Under the pieces are notes generated by a model. It had not been told where the DNA came from. It made no database searches and saw only the letters and a list, made by a program, of their open reading frames with translations. Both the position numbers and the translations under genes were made by a program. Below are positions 1 through 7,375 of a stretch of DNA of 12,080 bases, in pieces (position 1 is the first letter of the stretch; every line of letters starts with the position of its first letter). Source of the stretch: Nitrospinota bacterium (GTDB lineage: Bacteria; UBA8248; JACPRG01); assembly GCA_030740135.1 (NCBI GenBank), contig JASLXW010000047.1:1941-14020 (forward strand), read 5' to 3'.

Positions 1-660
1 GAGCGTATTCACCTTGTCGGCCAGGTTCTCCATCACGGCGATCTTGTCCGATACCTTCCCGCCCCCCATGATAGCGGCGAAAGGCCGCTCGGGCGACCCC
101 AGGGCCTTGCCCAGCATCTCCAGCTCGCGCGCCATGAGCAGCCCGGCCACCGAGGGCAGGAAGCGGGTCACACCCTCGGTCGAGGCGTGGGCCCGGTGCG
201 CCGTGCCGAAGGCGTCGTTGACGTAGACATCGGCCGGGGATGCGAGCGCCCGCGCAAACTCCTCGTCGTTCTCTTCCTCGCCGGAGTGGAAACGCAGGTT
301 TTCGAGCATGAGGAAGGCCCCCGGTTGAATGTCCCGGGCGAGGGCGGCCGCTTCGGGGCCGACGCAGTCCGGCGCCAAAGGCACATCCTGTCCCAAAATC
401 CCGGCCAGATGTTCCGCGATCGGGGCCAGGCCGTAAGCCGGATTGCGCACTCCTTTCGGGCGGCCCAGGTGGGAGACCAGGATCGTCCGCGCCCCCGAGG
501 ACCGGAGCCGCTCCAGCGTCGGGAGCGTCGCGCGCATCCGCGTATCGTCGGTGATTCGCCTTTCCTCATCCAAGGGGACGTTGAAGTCGCACCGGACGAA
601 AGCCAACCGTCCCGACAGGTCCAGGTCGGCGAGGGTTTTCCAACCGGAATGCGGGGTCAT
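1..660 (-). CDS. pgk: Phosphoglycerate kinase, N-terminal 220 residues (3' end outside window)
   Basis: Pgk transfers the acyl phosphate of 1,3-bisphosphoglycerate to ADP in cytosolic glycolysis. The frame is open from an ATG at 660 to the left edge, giving 220 of about 400 residues: all of the N-terminal substrate domain and the start of the nucleotide domain. Family landmarks are VRCDFNVP (D25, N27), DDTR (R41), SHLGRPKG (H64, R67), LENLRF (R123), DAFGTAHRAHAS (R156) and GGGKVSDK (K202). Two positions differ from the common forms: C24 where valine is usual in VRVDFNVP, and G201 where GGAKVSDK usually has alanine. An AGAGAGG sequence lies just upstream of the ATG at short spacing. The gene starts 28 bases after the gapA stop on the same strand, so it is very probably the second gene of a gapA-pgk operon driven by the promoter at 1815-1842. 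Confidence 0.96.
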   Translation of the reverse strand, partial: MTPHSGWKTLADLDLSGRLAFVRCDFNVPLDEERRITDDTRMRATLPTLERLRSSGARTILVSHLGRPKGVRNPAYGLAPIAEHLAGILGQDVPLAPDCVGPEAAALARDIQPGAFLMLENLRFHSGEEENDEEFARALASPADVYVNDAFGTAHRAHASTEGVTRFLPSVAGLLMARELEMLGKALGSPERPFAAIMGGGKVSDKIAVMENLADKVNTL

Positions 661-688
661 GACCTCTCTTGTGGACCCTCGGCGACGC

Positions 689-1750
<1,062 letters not shown>

Positions 1751-1814
1751 TCACAGATTCAAATGCGGAAAATGACAGAATCCATTAGAATATGAAGCGA
1801 TATTCCAGGGGTCA

Positions 1815-1842
1815 ATTATAGGTTCCCGGTCTCACAAGTCAA
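1815..1842 (-). promoter_or_regulatory. Near-consensus sigma-70 promoter of the gapA-pgk operon
   Basis: On the minus strand, TTGACT (1837-1842) is followed after 16 bases by TATAAT (1815-1820). This matches the -10 consensus perfectly and the -35 at five of six positions. Transcription would start near 1808, leaving a leader of roughly 79 bases before the gapA ATG that includes the AGGAGGT ribosome site. The match is strong in an otherwise GC-rich window and is correctly placed for a highly expressed glycolytic operon. No operator palindrome was recognised around it. Confidence 0.85.
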
Positions 1843-2021
1843 AGAGATTTTCCGGGGGAAGGCGCCGCTAGCATAGGGACTGACCGAGGCATCGAGGGGA
1901 GGGCGTTTTCATGGGTGGACTGCCGTGCTGATCATCCTGACGTTCGCCGCCTTGGCGGCCGGAACCGGCCGGGTCGCGCCCCGAAAGGTTCATCCGGAAA
2001 CCGGCGGCCGGCATGCGTGCG

Positions 2022-2675
2022 TCAATCCGTCCGCCCCGCCGGCGTCTTCGCCTCCATGTCCAACAGCCGGATGACTTCTTCCGTCGGGCGCACCGCCCCA
2101 CAGAGGTGCGCGACGTTCTTGAGCGCCGCCTCGTGGAGGTCCTCGGCGTAGCCGGCCGTCGCGTCGCTCACGACGATCACGTCGAAGTCGCGGTGCCAGG
2201 CGTCCCGCGCGGTGGATTCCACGCACACGTTCGTCACCACCCCCGCCAGGATGAGCGTCGTGATCCCCCGGTTGCGGAGCAAGACCTCAAGGTTGGTGTT
2301 GTAAAAGGCGCTGTACCGACACTTCTCGATGGTCAACTCCTCCGGCCGGGGCGTGAGCGCATCCATCACCTCCGCGCCCCAGGTTCCCCGCCGGCACAGT
2401 TTCCGGTCGCGCATCCGCTCCGGGACAATTTTGTGGTGGCGGTCCTCGTAGGTGAACTCGTCGAAGACCATGGCGGTGTAGAGGACGAAGATATCCCGAC
2501 CCCGCGCCGCGTCGAGCAGTTGCCGGATGTTCGGCAGGATGCGCTGGGCGGGCCCGATGGGGATCCCCCGCAGGTCAAAATCCCCGCCCGGCGAGCAGTA
2601 GTCGTTTTGCATATCGATGACGACAAAGGATGTCGCCGCCGGGTCCAGCTCGATCGGTTGGTGGTTCTCTACCAT
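2022..2675 (-). CDS. Isochorismatase-fold cysteine hydrolase (RutB-like amidohydrolase)
   Basis: A cytosolic cysteine hydrolase of the isochorismatase-like superfamily, whose members cleave ureidoacrylate, N-carbamoyl compounds, biuret, nicotinamide or isochorismate. The triad is visible: D21 in VVIDMQNDY, K118 in EKCRYSAF and C151 in VVTNVCVES, with the cis-peptide motif VVTN just before the cysteine. From recalled family features, the GTWG...KCRYSAFYNT and NVCVESTARDA segments resemble RutB-type amidohydrolases most, but no other rut gene is nearby, so the substrate is open. I chose the ATG at 2675 (217 residues) because GGGAGGGAAGG lies directly upstream and the family begins close to this point; the frame also runs 30 codons further upstream to 2765 without family resemblance. 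It is the last gene of a minus-strand cassette, 114 bases after the dienelactone hydrolase gene. Fold and class are near certain, substrate is not. Confidence 0.9.
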   Translation of the reverse strand: MVENHQPIELDPAATSFVVIDMQNDYCSPGGDFDLRGIPIGPAQRILPNIRQLLDAARGRDIFVLYTAMVFDEFTYEDRHHKIVPERMRDRKLCRRGTWGAEVMDALTPRPEELTIEKCRYSAFYNTNLEVLLRNRGITTLILAGVVTNVCVESTARDAWHRDFDVIVVSDATAGYAEDLHEAALKNVAHLCGAVRPTEEVIRLLDMEAKTPAGRTD

Positions 2676-2789
2676 GACCTTCCCTCCCCTGGCGCGGTTT
2701 TCGAATTCAAAGGTCAGGATACCCGAAGAACCCGAGGCTTTCCTGTGGGTCAGGCGACTTTCCAACCCCCCCCGCGAGTGGATTTACCC

Positions 2790-3524
2790 CTAATCTTTCA
2801 GATTCTTTTCGAGAAACGCCAGCGTGCGCTCCCAAGAGAGCCCGGCCGCGTCCGAGTGGTGCCGGCCCGGGTCGTCCTCGCGGAAAAAGGCGTGAAGCGC
2901 TCCCTCGTAGACGAAGATTTCGTGCGTTTTCCCCTCGTCGCTCAGCGCCCGCTTGATCTGCTCGACGTGTTCGAGGGGGACAGCGTGGTCATTCTCGCCG
3001 AAGTGGCCCAGGACGGGACAACGGATGTCTTTCGTCAAGCTGATTGGAGCGACCGGGGTGTTCTCATTCAAGTCGTCGTTGACGATGGCGGTCCCGTAGT
3101 AGACGACACAGGCGGCCAAGTCCGGCATCTTCGCGGCCGCCAGGTAGGAGAGCATTCCTCCCAAGCAGTAGCCGATGACGCCAACGTGCTTCTCATCGAC
3201 CTCGACCATACCCTTCAGGAAATCCACGCCCGCCCGCATCTCCGCCACCACCTCGGCGTCCTTCAGGCGGTCCTTATTCCCCATCGCCGTTTCCCTGTCC
3301 GTATATGGGGTCTCCGGCTCGGATTCGCGATGAAAGTGCTCCATCGAGATCGCGGCGTATCCCTCGCTCGCGAGCCGGCGGCAGACGCCCCGGATCTGGT
3401 CGTTGACGCCGAAGATCTCCTCGATGACCAGCATGCCGGGATTCGGCCCCGACCCCTCGGGCAGCGCCAGATATGCAGGGACCTCCGTTCCGTCAACGTC
3501 GATTCGGACGTGTCGGTCTGCCAT
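2790..3524 (-). CDS. Dienelactone hydrolase family protein
   Basis: An alpha/beta hydrolase of the dienelactone hydrolase family, cytosolic, 244 residues. Classical members open the lactone ring of dienelactone to maleylacetate in chlorocatechol breakdown; many homologues hydrolyse other small esters or lactones. The Cys-Asp-His triad is C120 in GVIGYCLGG, D179 in FGENDHAVP and H211 in YEGALHAFF, and E36 in VIEEIFGV matches the conserved glutamate that interacts with the cysteine. The ATG at 3524 is preceded by a very strong ribosome site, AAGGAGGAGGA (3527-3537). The frame extends to 3626, but that upstream part is arginine-rich and resembles no family member. The gene lies 89 bases after the broken VOC gene and 114 bases before the isochorismatase-fold gene, all on the minus strand, suggesting one catabolic transcript. 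The exact substrate is unknown. Confidence 0.93.
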   Translation of the reverse strand: MADRHVRIDVDGTEVPAYLALPEGSGPNPGMLVIEEIFGVNDQIRGVCRRLASEGYAAISMEHFHRESEPETPYTDRETAMGNKDRLKDAEVVAEMRAGVDFLKGMVEVDEKHVGVIGYCLGGMLSYLAAAKMPDLAACVVYYGTAIVNDDLNENTPVAPISLTKDIRCPVLGHFGENDHAVPLEHVEQIKRALSDEGKTHEIFVYEGALHAFFREDDPGRHHSDAAGLSWERTLAFLEKNLKD

Positions 3525-3613
3525 AATCCTCCTCCTTCTCCATTGATCCGGGCGCGCGGGTGCGACTCCGCTCCAAACGGGAGGTGCGCGCCGGCTGAGC
3601 GGTCGTGTCCGCC

Positions 3614-4034
3614 TTAAAAGCTCCAACCGGGTCCGCGCAGGAAGTCTTCTCCCGGCGGGACGCTCCCCCAGTAGTCTACGCTCTTCGGTCCCGGCTCGAG
3701 GACCTGGACCCGCCAGTTTTTCTCGTCGTCAATCCTGATCAGCTCGGCGAAGATCTCGACGATGTTCCCGTCAGGGTCTCGGACGTACGCGAAGAGGGTT
3801 TCCCCTGGCGGGCGCCGTCCGGGTCCCCACTCTAGGAACGCGTCCTTGGCGGAGGCAGTGATGGTCGGGTCTCCGCTGGAAGTGCGCCTCGCCCAGCGGC
3901 CCTCGCTCGCCCTCGTGAAGGCCCAGGATATCCCGATAGAAGCGGGCGGATCGCTCGATATCGGCCACTTTAAGGGCGTAATGCCCCAGCCGAAGAATCT
4001 TCAGTATGTTGTCCTCCCCCATAAACCAATCCAT
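3614..4034 (-). pseudogene. Broken VOC-family (glyoxalase/extradiol dioxygenase-like) gene
   Basis: Two halves of one vicinal-oxygen-chelate domain lie in different frames. From the ATG at 4034, frame one gives the typical start LGHYALKVADIERSARFYRD with a metal-ligand-type histidine, then LGLHEGERG and FQRRPDHHCL, and then loses family resemblance. The frame shifted by one base picks up at about 3870-3880 with AFLEWGPGR, LFAYVRDPDGNIVEIFAEL (including the metal-ligand-type glutamate) and SVDYWG, ending at a TAA at 3614-3616. The whole span is 421 bases, not a multiple of three. At the junction about 40 residues expected in this family are missing, including the strand that normally reads HHVAFEV and supplies another histidine ligand. 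A deletion of roughly 120 bases with a frameshift explains both facts. It is upstream of, and on the same strand as, the two hydrolase genes. A sequencing error could explain the shift but not the missing strand. Confidence 0.8.
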
Positions 4035-4035
4035 G

Positions 4036-4252
4036 GAATTCGAACATTAAGGATACCCAATAAACAAGCGTCCCTGGGAGAAAATCTTTCGGGCGCCCTC
4101 CGGGCCGGCCGCGATGACAAGCGGGGACGCGTTTTGAAACAGCCTCCCCTCCCGCTCTAGCGACATGCGGGGCCGGATCGGTTGAGCAAGGCTCTGGGTT
4201 CCGGACGGTCTGAATAGGCGGCCTTGGTATCCGTTTTGCAATATTCGAATTC
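4036..4252. repeat. Imperfect inverted repeat in the divergent VOC/pilZ intergenic region
   Basis: The left arm reads GAATTCGAA (4036-4044) then GGATACCCAA (4051-4060). The right arm reads TTGGTATCC (4224-4232) then TTCGAATTC (4244-4252). The right arm is the reverse complement of the left except that the inner spacer is 11 rather than 6 bases and one G is missing. Each copy lies just upstream of one of two divergent genes: the left copy abuts the VOC start at 4034, and the right copy ends 45 bases before the pilZ GTG at 4298. This could be a duplicated operator or promoter piece, or chance. The rest of the 263-base gap holds no recognisable gene. Confidence 0.35.
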
Positions 4253-4297
4253 AGGACCGGAAAAGCTGATCCTAGTTAAGCGAAAGGAGAACGAATA

Positions 4298-4456
4298 GTG
4301 GAAGAGACCTTCCGCGAGGGAGAGATGGTTCTCCTCACACTCACCGTGGGGGAAAAACCCCTGCGCTACACTACGAAAATTCTCCACAAGGAAGGCCCCC
4401 GTCTCTTGGTGCCCGTTCCGGACGACCTGGATGAGATCACCGATGACCGGATTTAA
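4298..4456 (+). CDS. YcgR-type N-terminal (PilZN) domain fragment ended by an in-frame TAA
   Basis: A short frame of 52 residues with a GTG start at 4298 and a good ribosome site, AAGGAGA (4284-4290), seven bases upstream. The product REGEMVLLTLTVGEKPLRYT, followed by a TKILHKEG segment and LLVPVPDDLDEI, resembles the first half of the YcgR N-domain (PilZN) that precedes PilZ domains and forms a small beta barrel. A TAA at 4454-4456 ends it. The following sequence is in the same frame and stays open through the PilZ domain to 4993, so the region reads as one 231-residue gene with one stop codon at codon 53. Either this is a nonsense mutation or two separate polypeptides are made. The protein would act in the cytosol or near the inner membrane. 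The domain call rests on recalled family patterns and is less secure than the PilZ call downstream. Confidence 0.6.
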   Translation: MEETFREGEMVLLTLTVGEKPLRYTTKILHKEGPRLLVPVPDDLDEITDDRI

Positions 4457-4507
4457 ATCCACAGCCGCGCCGGCGGGAAAGGAACCCGCCCGAAGGAGGG
4501 AAAAATT

Positions 4508-4993
4508 TTGCAAAGGTCCACGCCGGGCTTTTTGCGAATTTTCTGCGCAGACCCGGGGGCGTCCGGCGCGGACCGCAGGGAGATGTTCCGGGTCGAAGAT
4601 GAATCCCGGATCGAGTTCCGCGTTCTTTCGACCGATGAGCACGAGCGCCTTGCGCGCCTCCCGATCCAGAAGCGAAACAGCGACCGCCCGCACCGCTCGG
4701 GCGTGGTTCACGACGTCAGCGGCACCGGCGTCCGTTTTTACACGAAATACGTGATTGAGGCCGAGACCTTTGTTCAGTTTCGGCTGCTCGTGGGAGAGGG
4801 CGGTTCGGCCTTTGTCTCCGGATTGGCGGAGGTGATCCGGACCCGCATCTTGATCATCGAGGAGGGCAAGCCGCTCTGGGAGGCCGCTGTCCGCTTCACC
4901 GACATGACTCCGCGGGACCGCGACCTGATTGTGTCCTATGTCCTGGAACGTCAGCGCGCCGCCCTTGCGGCCGGGTTAAGTCCCCCCGGTTGA
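4508..4993 (+). CDS. PilZ-domain protein (cyclic di-GMP receptor type), downstream part of a split gene
   Basis: A cytosolic PilZ domain, the small barrel that binds cyclic di-GMP and passes the signal to motility, secretion or exopolysaccharide machinery. Both binding signatures are present: RxxxR in DRREMFRV (R24 and R28 from the TTG) and DxSxxG in VHDVSGTGVRF (D69, S71, G74). A second arginine-rich stretch, QKRNSDRPHR, lies between them. From TTG the protein is 161 residues. This start has an exceptionally good ribosome site, AAGGAGGG (4493-4500), seven bases upstream. The same bases also encode KEGK in the full-length reading frame, so the site may be a coincidence of coding. The gene is in frame with the PilZN fragment 51 bases upstream and ends in TGA 23 bases before the shared terminator. 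Binding residues look intact, so this half could still bind nucleotide. Confidence 0.88.
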   Translation: MQRSTPGFLRIFCADPGASGADRREMFRVEDESRIEFRVLSTDEHERLARLPIQKRNSDRPHRSGVVHDVSGTGVRFYTKYVIEAETFVQFRLLVGEGGSAFVSGLAEVIRTRILIIEEGKPLWEAAVRFTDMTPRDRDLIVSYVLERQRAALAAGLSPPG

Positions 4994-5016
4994 TTGAATT
5001 GGGCGCTCAATAAAGC

Positions 5017-5053
5017 AAAAAAACGGCGACCGGTGCCGGCCGCCGTTTTATCT
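5017..5053. terminator. Two-way intrinsic terminator between pilZ and the cold-shock gene
   Basis: AAAACGGCG (5020-5028) pairs with CGCCGTTTT (5041-5049); after one A-C mismatch an inner CCG/CGG stem closes a four-base GTGC loop. On the plus strand the stem is followed by a short T run ending the pilZ transcript. On the minus strand it is followed by seven T residues (5017-5023), ending the cold-shock transcript. The genes converge on it, with the pilZ stop at 4993 and the csp stop at 5072. Confidence 0.85.
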
Positions 5054-5071
5054 TCGTCCTCAGAATTTGTT

Positions 5072-5281
5072 TTACTCGCCCTCTGTCTTTCTCACATTCG
5101 AGGCCTGGAGGCCTTTCGGACCTTCGGTGACATCGAAGGTCACGTTGTCGCCTTCTTCAAGCGTCTTGAAACCCTCACCCTGGATTTCCGTGTGGTGGAC
5201 GAAGACATCGTCACCGTCTGACCGCGAGATGAAACCATAACCCTTTGCGTCACTGAACCACTTTACCGTACCTACTGTCAC
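5072..5281 (-). CDS. CspA-family cold-shock protein
   Basis: A 69-residue single cold-shock domain that binds single-stranded RNA or DNA in the cytosol and melts RNA structure; family members act as RNA chaperones in cold or in normal growth. The nucleic-acid motifs RNP1 (KGYGFI, 13-18) and RNP2 (VFVHH, 26-30) are intact, and the start TVGTVKWF is typical. The start codon is GTG at 5281, supported by AGGAGA (5289-5294) with a seven-base spacer. The nearest upstream ATG (5300) is out of frame. Length is normal for the family. Upstream lies a gene-free, less GC-rich stretch that may hold a long leader, as cspA-type genes often have, but no cold-box was identified. Transcription ends at the shared terminator at 5017-5053. 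Which Csp paralogue this is cannot be told. Confidence 0.95.
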   Translation of the reverse strand: MTVGTVKWFSDAKGYGFISRSDGDDVFVHHTEIQGEGFKTLEEGDNVTFDVTEGPKGLQASNVRKTEGE

Positions 5282-5752
5282 TTACCCTTCTCCTAATCAT
5301 TGAAATCCGATACCCGTCGAACACGCCTGTCGTGCCAACTGGGACATTAAAATAACTATTTACAGTTTCGAGGTCGCCCGCGCAACATGAATTCAGCTTT
5401 CGATTATCCTATCCATCCTCCGCCAAGAACACTTCTGAGGATTCTCATGTGATAATGAAAGCCGACAAACATGGCGAACTTTCCAATTCGCGAACTGAAA
5501 AAAATCAAACCAAAGGGTGTTCCGAATGCAACCATAAAGCCGGATGAAGGCCCAGGAGCCGATTCTCCCTGACGGTGAGACGACTCGCACATGCTATAAT
5601 TCCGCATCAAGCTCATTTGATCGGATCCCCCCGAATCGGCGCAGTCGGGAATTCCATGGGCGGGCTTCAAATGCGGCGGCGGATAGAATCCCATCAAAAC
5701 GGAACCCTTCCGGAGGCCCGGACGGGTGTTCGCAACGGATTGGAGAACCGGT
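5282..5752. other. Gene-free divergent intergenic region, less GC-rich than its surroundings
   Basis: About 470 bases between the divergent csp and LLM oxidoreductase starts. The part from about 5300 to 5600 has clearly more A and T than the neighbouring genes. Open frames exist on the minus strand (5393-5590 and 5404-5697) but give proteins with no recognisable domain, no convincing ribosome site and no codon bias like the neighbours. The region probably holds the csp promoter and leader on the minus strand, which I could not pin down, and the LLM promoter on the plus strand (5593-5600). A short hairpin is possible around GCGAA/TTCGC near 5475-5495. Nothing else recognised. Confidence 0.6.
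5593..5600 (+). promoter_or_regulatory. Extended -10 promoter element upstream of the LLM oxidoreductase
   Basis: TGCTATAAT contains a perfect TATAAT (5595-5600) preceded by the TGn extension, which can compensate for a weak -35. No good TTGACA match lies at 16-18 bases upstream; CTGACG occurs about 20 bases upstream. Transcription would begin near 5607, giving a leader of about 145 bases before the ATG at 5753. Confidence 0.55.
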
Positions 5753-6760
5753 ATGCCCGATGAGAACCGTGTTGCAATCTACCTTCAGGACGCCCATCCG
5801 CCCCGTGAGGGCATGGAGCTTGTCAAGTACGCCGAAGAGCGGGGATTTGACGCGGTTTGGCAGGCGGAATCCCGGCTGGTCCGCGAGTGCACCATCCCCC
5901 TCGCCGCATTCGCGGCGGTCACGAGCCGCATCAAGGTGGCCTCGGGCGTCATCAGCATGTGGACCCGAAATCCGGCCTTCATCGCCCAGACCTTCTACAC
6001 GCTGGACGACCTGGCCCCCGGCCGCGTAATCCTGGGCATTGGGGCCTGGTGGGAGCCGCTGGCCTCGAAGGTGGGCGTGAAGCGAAGGAAACCCCTCACC
6101 GTCATGCGGGAGATCGTCGAGGTCGTCCGCCGCCTTCTCCGGATGGAGAACGTGACTTTCAAGGGCGAATACGTCAACGTCGAGGACATTCAGATCGATC
6201 CGATCTACGGGGCCGACCAGCCGCGAAACGTCCCCATCTACATCGGCGCGACAGGGATGAAGATGATGGAGCTGACGGGGGAGATCGGCGACGGCGTCTG
6301 CCTCAACTACCTGGTCTCCGAAGACTACAACGCCCAGGCCATGGAGGCCCTGGCGAAGGGGGCGGCCAAGGCCGGCCGAAAGGTGGAAGACATCGACCGG
6401 CCCCAGCTCGTCGTCTGCTCGCTCGATGAGGATCGCGACCAGGCCCTGGACAACGCCCGGAAGATGGTCACGCTCTACCTGGGCCAACAGCCCCACATCA
6501 TGAAGGCCAGCGGCGTGTCCCAGGACCTGATCGACGCGGTGAACGAGATTGTGGGCTGGCCCGCCGACGAGTCTAAACTGCTGGACGCGAAGCACTTGGT
6601 GACGGACGACATTGTCCAGAAGGTCGCGGCGGCCGGCAACGCCGACGATTGCCGCGCCAAGGTGCGCCAATACTGCGAATCCGGGTGCACGTGTCCAATC
6701 CTCTACCCCCTCGGAGACGATCCCAAGGCGATGATCGATGCCTTCGCGGACGGGTTTTGA
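5753..6760 (+). CDS. LLM-class flavin- or F420-dependent oxidoreductase
   Basis: A 335-residue protein of the bacterial luciferase-like monooxygenase superfamily, the TIM-barrel group that includes F420-dependent methylene-tetrahydromethanopterin reductase and many oxidoreductases of unknown substrate. Typical segments in order are [17 protein letters not shown] (24-40), the strand [17 protein letters not shown] (58-74), [13 protein letters not shown] (88-100) followed by [15 protein letters not shown], then [19 protein letters not shown] with [10 protein letters not shown]. The ATG at 5753 is chosen because GGAG (5742-5745) sits seven bases upstream; a GTG at 5726 would add nine residues without a ribosome site. 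An extended -10 lies at 5593-5600. No F420-biosynthesis genes are in the window, so F420 versus FMN use is open. The TGA stop forms the foot of the large hairpin that follows. The gene is probably monocistronic, since that hairpin may end transcription before DUF4864. Confidence 0.9.
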   Translation: MPDENRVAIYLQDAHPPREGMELVKYAEERGFDAVWQAESRLVRECTIPLAAFAAVTSRIKVASGVISMWTRNPAFIAQTFYTLDDLAPGRVILGIGAWWEPLASKVGVKRRKPLTVMREIVEVVRRLLRMENVTFKGEYVNVEDIQIDPIYGADQPRNVPIYIGATGMKMMELTGEIGDGVCLNYLVSEDYNAQAMEALAKGAAKAGRKVEDIDRPQLVVCSLDEDRDQALDNARKMVTLYLGQQPHIMKASGVSQDLIDAVNEIVGWPADESKLLDAKHLVTDDIVQKVAAAGNADDCRAKVRQYCESGCTCPILYPLGDDPKAMIDAFADGF

Positions 6761-6844
6761 AAGTCGCGGGGGGCGCTTTTTGAAAGGCGGCCCCCCGCCC
6801 CCCTCTCAGGGGGGTGGTTTTCAAAAAGCGCCCCGCGCGACTTT
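6760..6844. repeat. Large near-perfect inverted repeat (85-nt hairpin), possible terminator or small repeat element
   Basis: Arms of 26 bases, 6760-6785 and 6819-6844, are complementary at 25 of 26 positions; the only mismatch is at the tenth base of each arm. The left arm begins AAAGTCGCGGGGGG and ends CTTTTTGAAA. The loop (6786-6818) folds again: CCCCCC (6798-6803) pairs with GGGGGG (6809-6814) around TCTCA. The first arm base is the last base of the LLM stop codon. Four T residues follow at 6842-6845, so it could stop transcription, but it is much larger than an ordinary terminator. It may be a genome-wide palindromic repeat of the REP or MITE type. Confidence 0.85.
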
Positions 6845-6871
6845 TCATTCCACGTCAAGGGGGGGTGACCC

Positions 6872-7348
6872 ATGCGACGAATTCAACCGCTGCGATTATT
6901 GATTTTCGTTCTGGCCCTGTGCCTCTGGCCACAAGCGGTCCGGGCGGACGGGTTGCCTTCGGCGCTCCCCGGGGCCATGGCCCAATCGGCCCTCACCGGG
7001 GCGGACCGGACGGCAATTGTAAGGATCATCCGGGACCAGATGGCCGCTTTCCGGCGGGATGACGGCGCGGCCGCCTTCTCGCACGCGGGGCCGGGCATCC
7101 GCCGTCAATTCGGCTCCGCCGAGAAGTTCATGCGAATGGTGCGGACCGGCTATCAACCGGTCTACCGGCCCCGGCGGGTGGAGTTTCTCGACTTGGTGAA
7201 CGCCGAAGGCCGATGGGTCCAGAGGGTGGGGGTCGTCGGCCCCGGCGGGGAGGAAGTGACCGCCCTCTACCTGATGGAGCGACGGAAAGAAGGCGGCTGG
7301 AAGATCGGGGGTTGCGTCCTGGTGCGGCCGGAAGGGAAGCGGATTTGA
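6872..7348 (+). CDS. DUF4864 domain protein with signal peptide
   Basis: A 158-residue exported protein of unknown function. Residues 1-25 form a classical signal peptide: MRRIQPLR, a hydrophobic core LLIFVLALCLW, then AVRA with likely cleavage after A25. The mature part carries the pattern recalled for DUF4864: RDQMAAFRRDDGAAAFSHAG (about 54-73), FMRMVRTGYQPVYRPRRVEF (86-105) and ERRKEGGWKIGGC near the end. It resembles the NTF2-like, small alpha-plus-beta proteins, but no catalytic residues can be argued. The ATG at 6872 is preceded by AAGGGGGGG. The gene lies 27 bases past the large hairpin and its stop is 27 bases from the converging TetR stop; no terminator was seen in that gap. The family call is by recalled pattern, and the function is unknown. 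Confidence 0.82.
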   Translation: MRRIQPLRLLIFVLALCLWPQAVRADGLPSALPGAMAQSALTGADRTAIVRIIRDQMAAFRRDDGAAAFSHAGPGIRRQFGSAEKFMRMVRTGYQPVYRPRRVEFLDLVNAEGRWVQRVGVVGPGGEEVTALYLMERRKEGGWKIGGCVLVRPEGKRI

Positions 7349-7375
7349 TTCCGCCGGGGCATGATGCGAGGACGG

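Noticed and set aside
1926..1971. A hydrophobic plus-strand stretch reading VLIILTFAALAAGTG, faintly like the start of a TauE/SafE membrane protein
   Set aside because: Too short, no continuation and no ribosome site. It overlaps GC-rich palindromes that can create such peptides by chance.
1946..1971. Overlapping GC-rich hairpins (GCCGCC/GGCGGC and CGGCCG/CGGCCG) after the isochorismatase-fold gene
   Set aside because: No T run follows on the minus strand, so a terminator cannot be claimed; short palindromes of G and C are frequent in DNA of this composition.
2013..3617. A 534-codon open frame on the plus strand across the hydrolase genes
   Set aside because: It is the antisense shadow of the dienelactone hydrolase and isochorismatase-fold genes, whose catalytic motifs and ribosome sites are on the minus strand. 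The plus-strand product has no recognisable domain.
4157..4711. A minus-strand frame of 184 codons across the pilZ region
   Set aside because: Overlaps both halves of the pilZ gene on the opposite strand and shows no domain. A second frame at 4047-4241 is equally unsupported.
4031..5659. An 11-base inverted match, CCATGGAATTC at 4031 and GAATTCCATGG at 5649
   Set aside because: Matches of 11 bases are expected by chance in a 12 kb window, and nothing else in the flanks agrees.
5594..6670. A 358-codon minus-strand frame opposite the LLM gene
   Set aside because: Antisense shadow; the plus strand carries the conserved LLM motifs, a ribosome site and a promoter.
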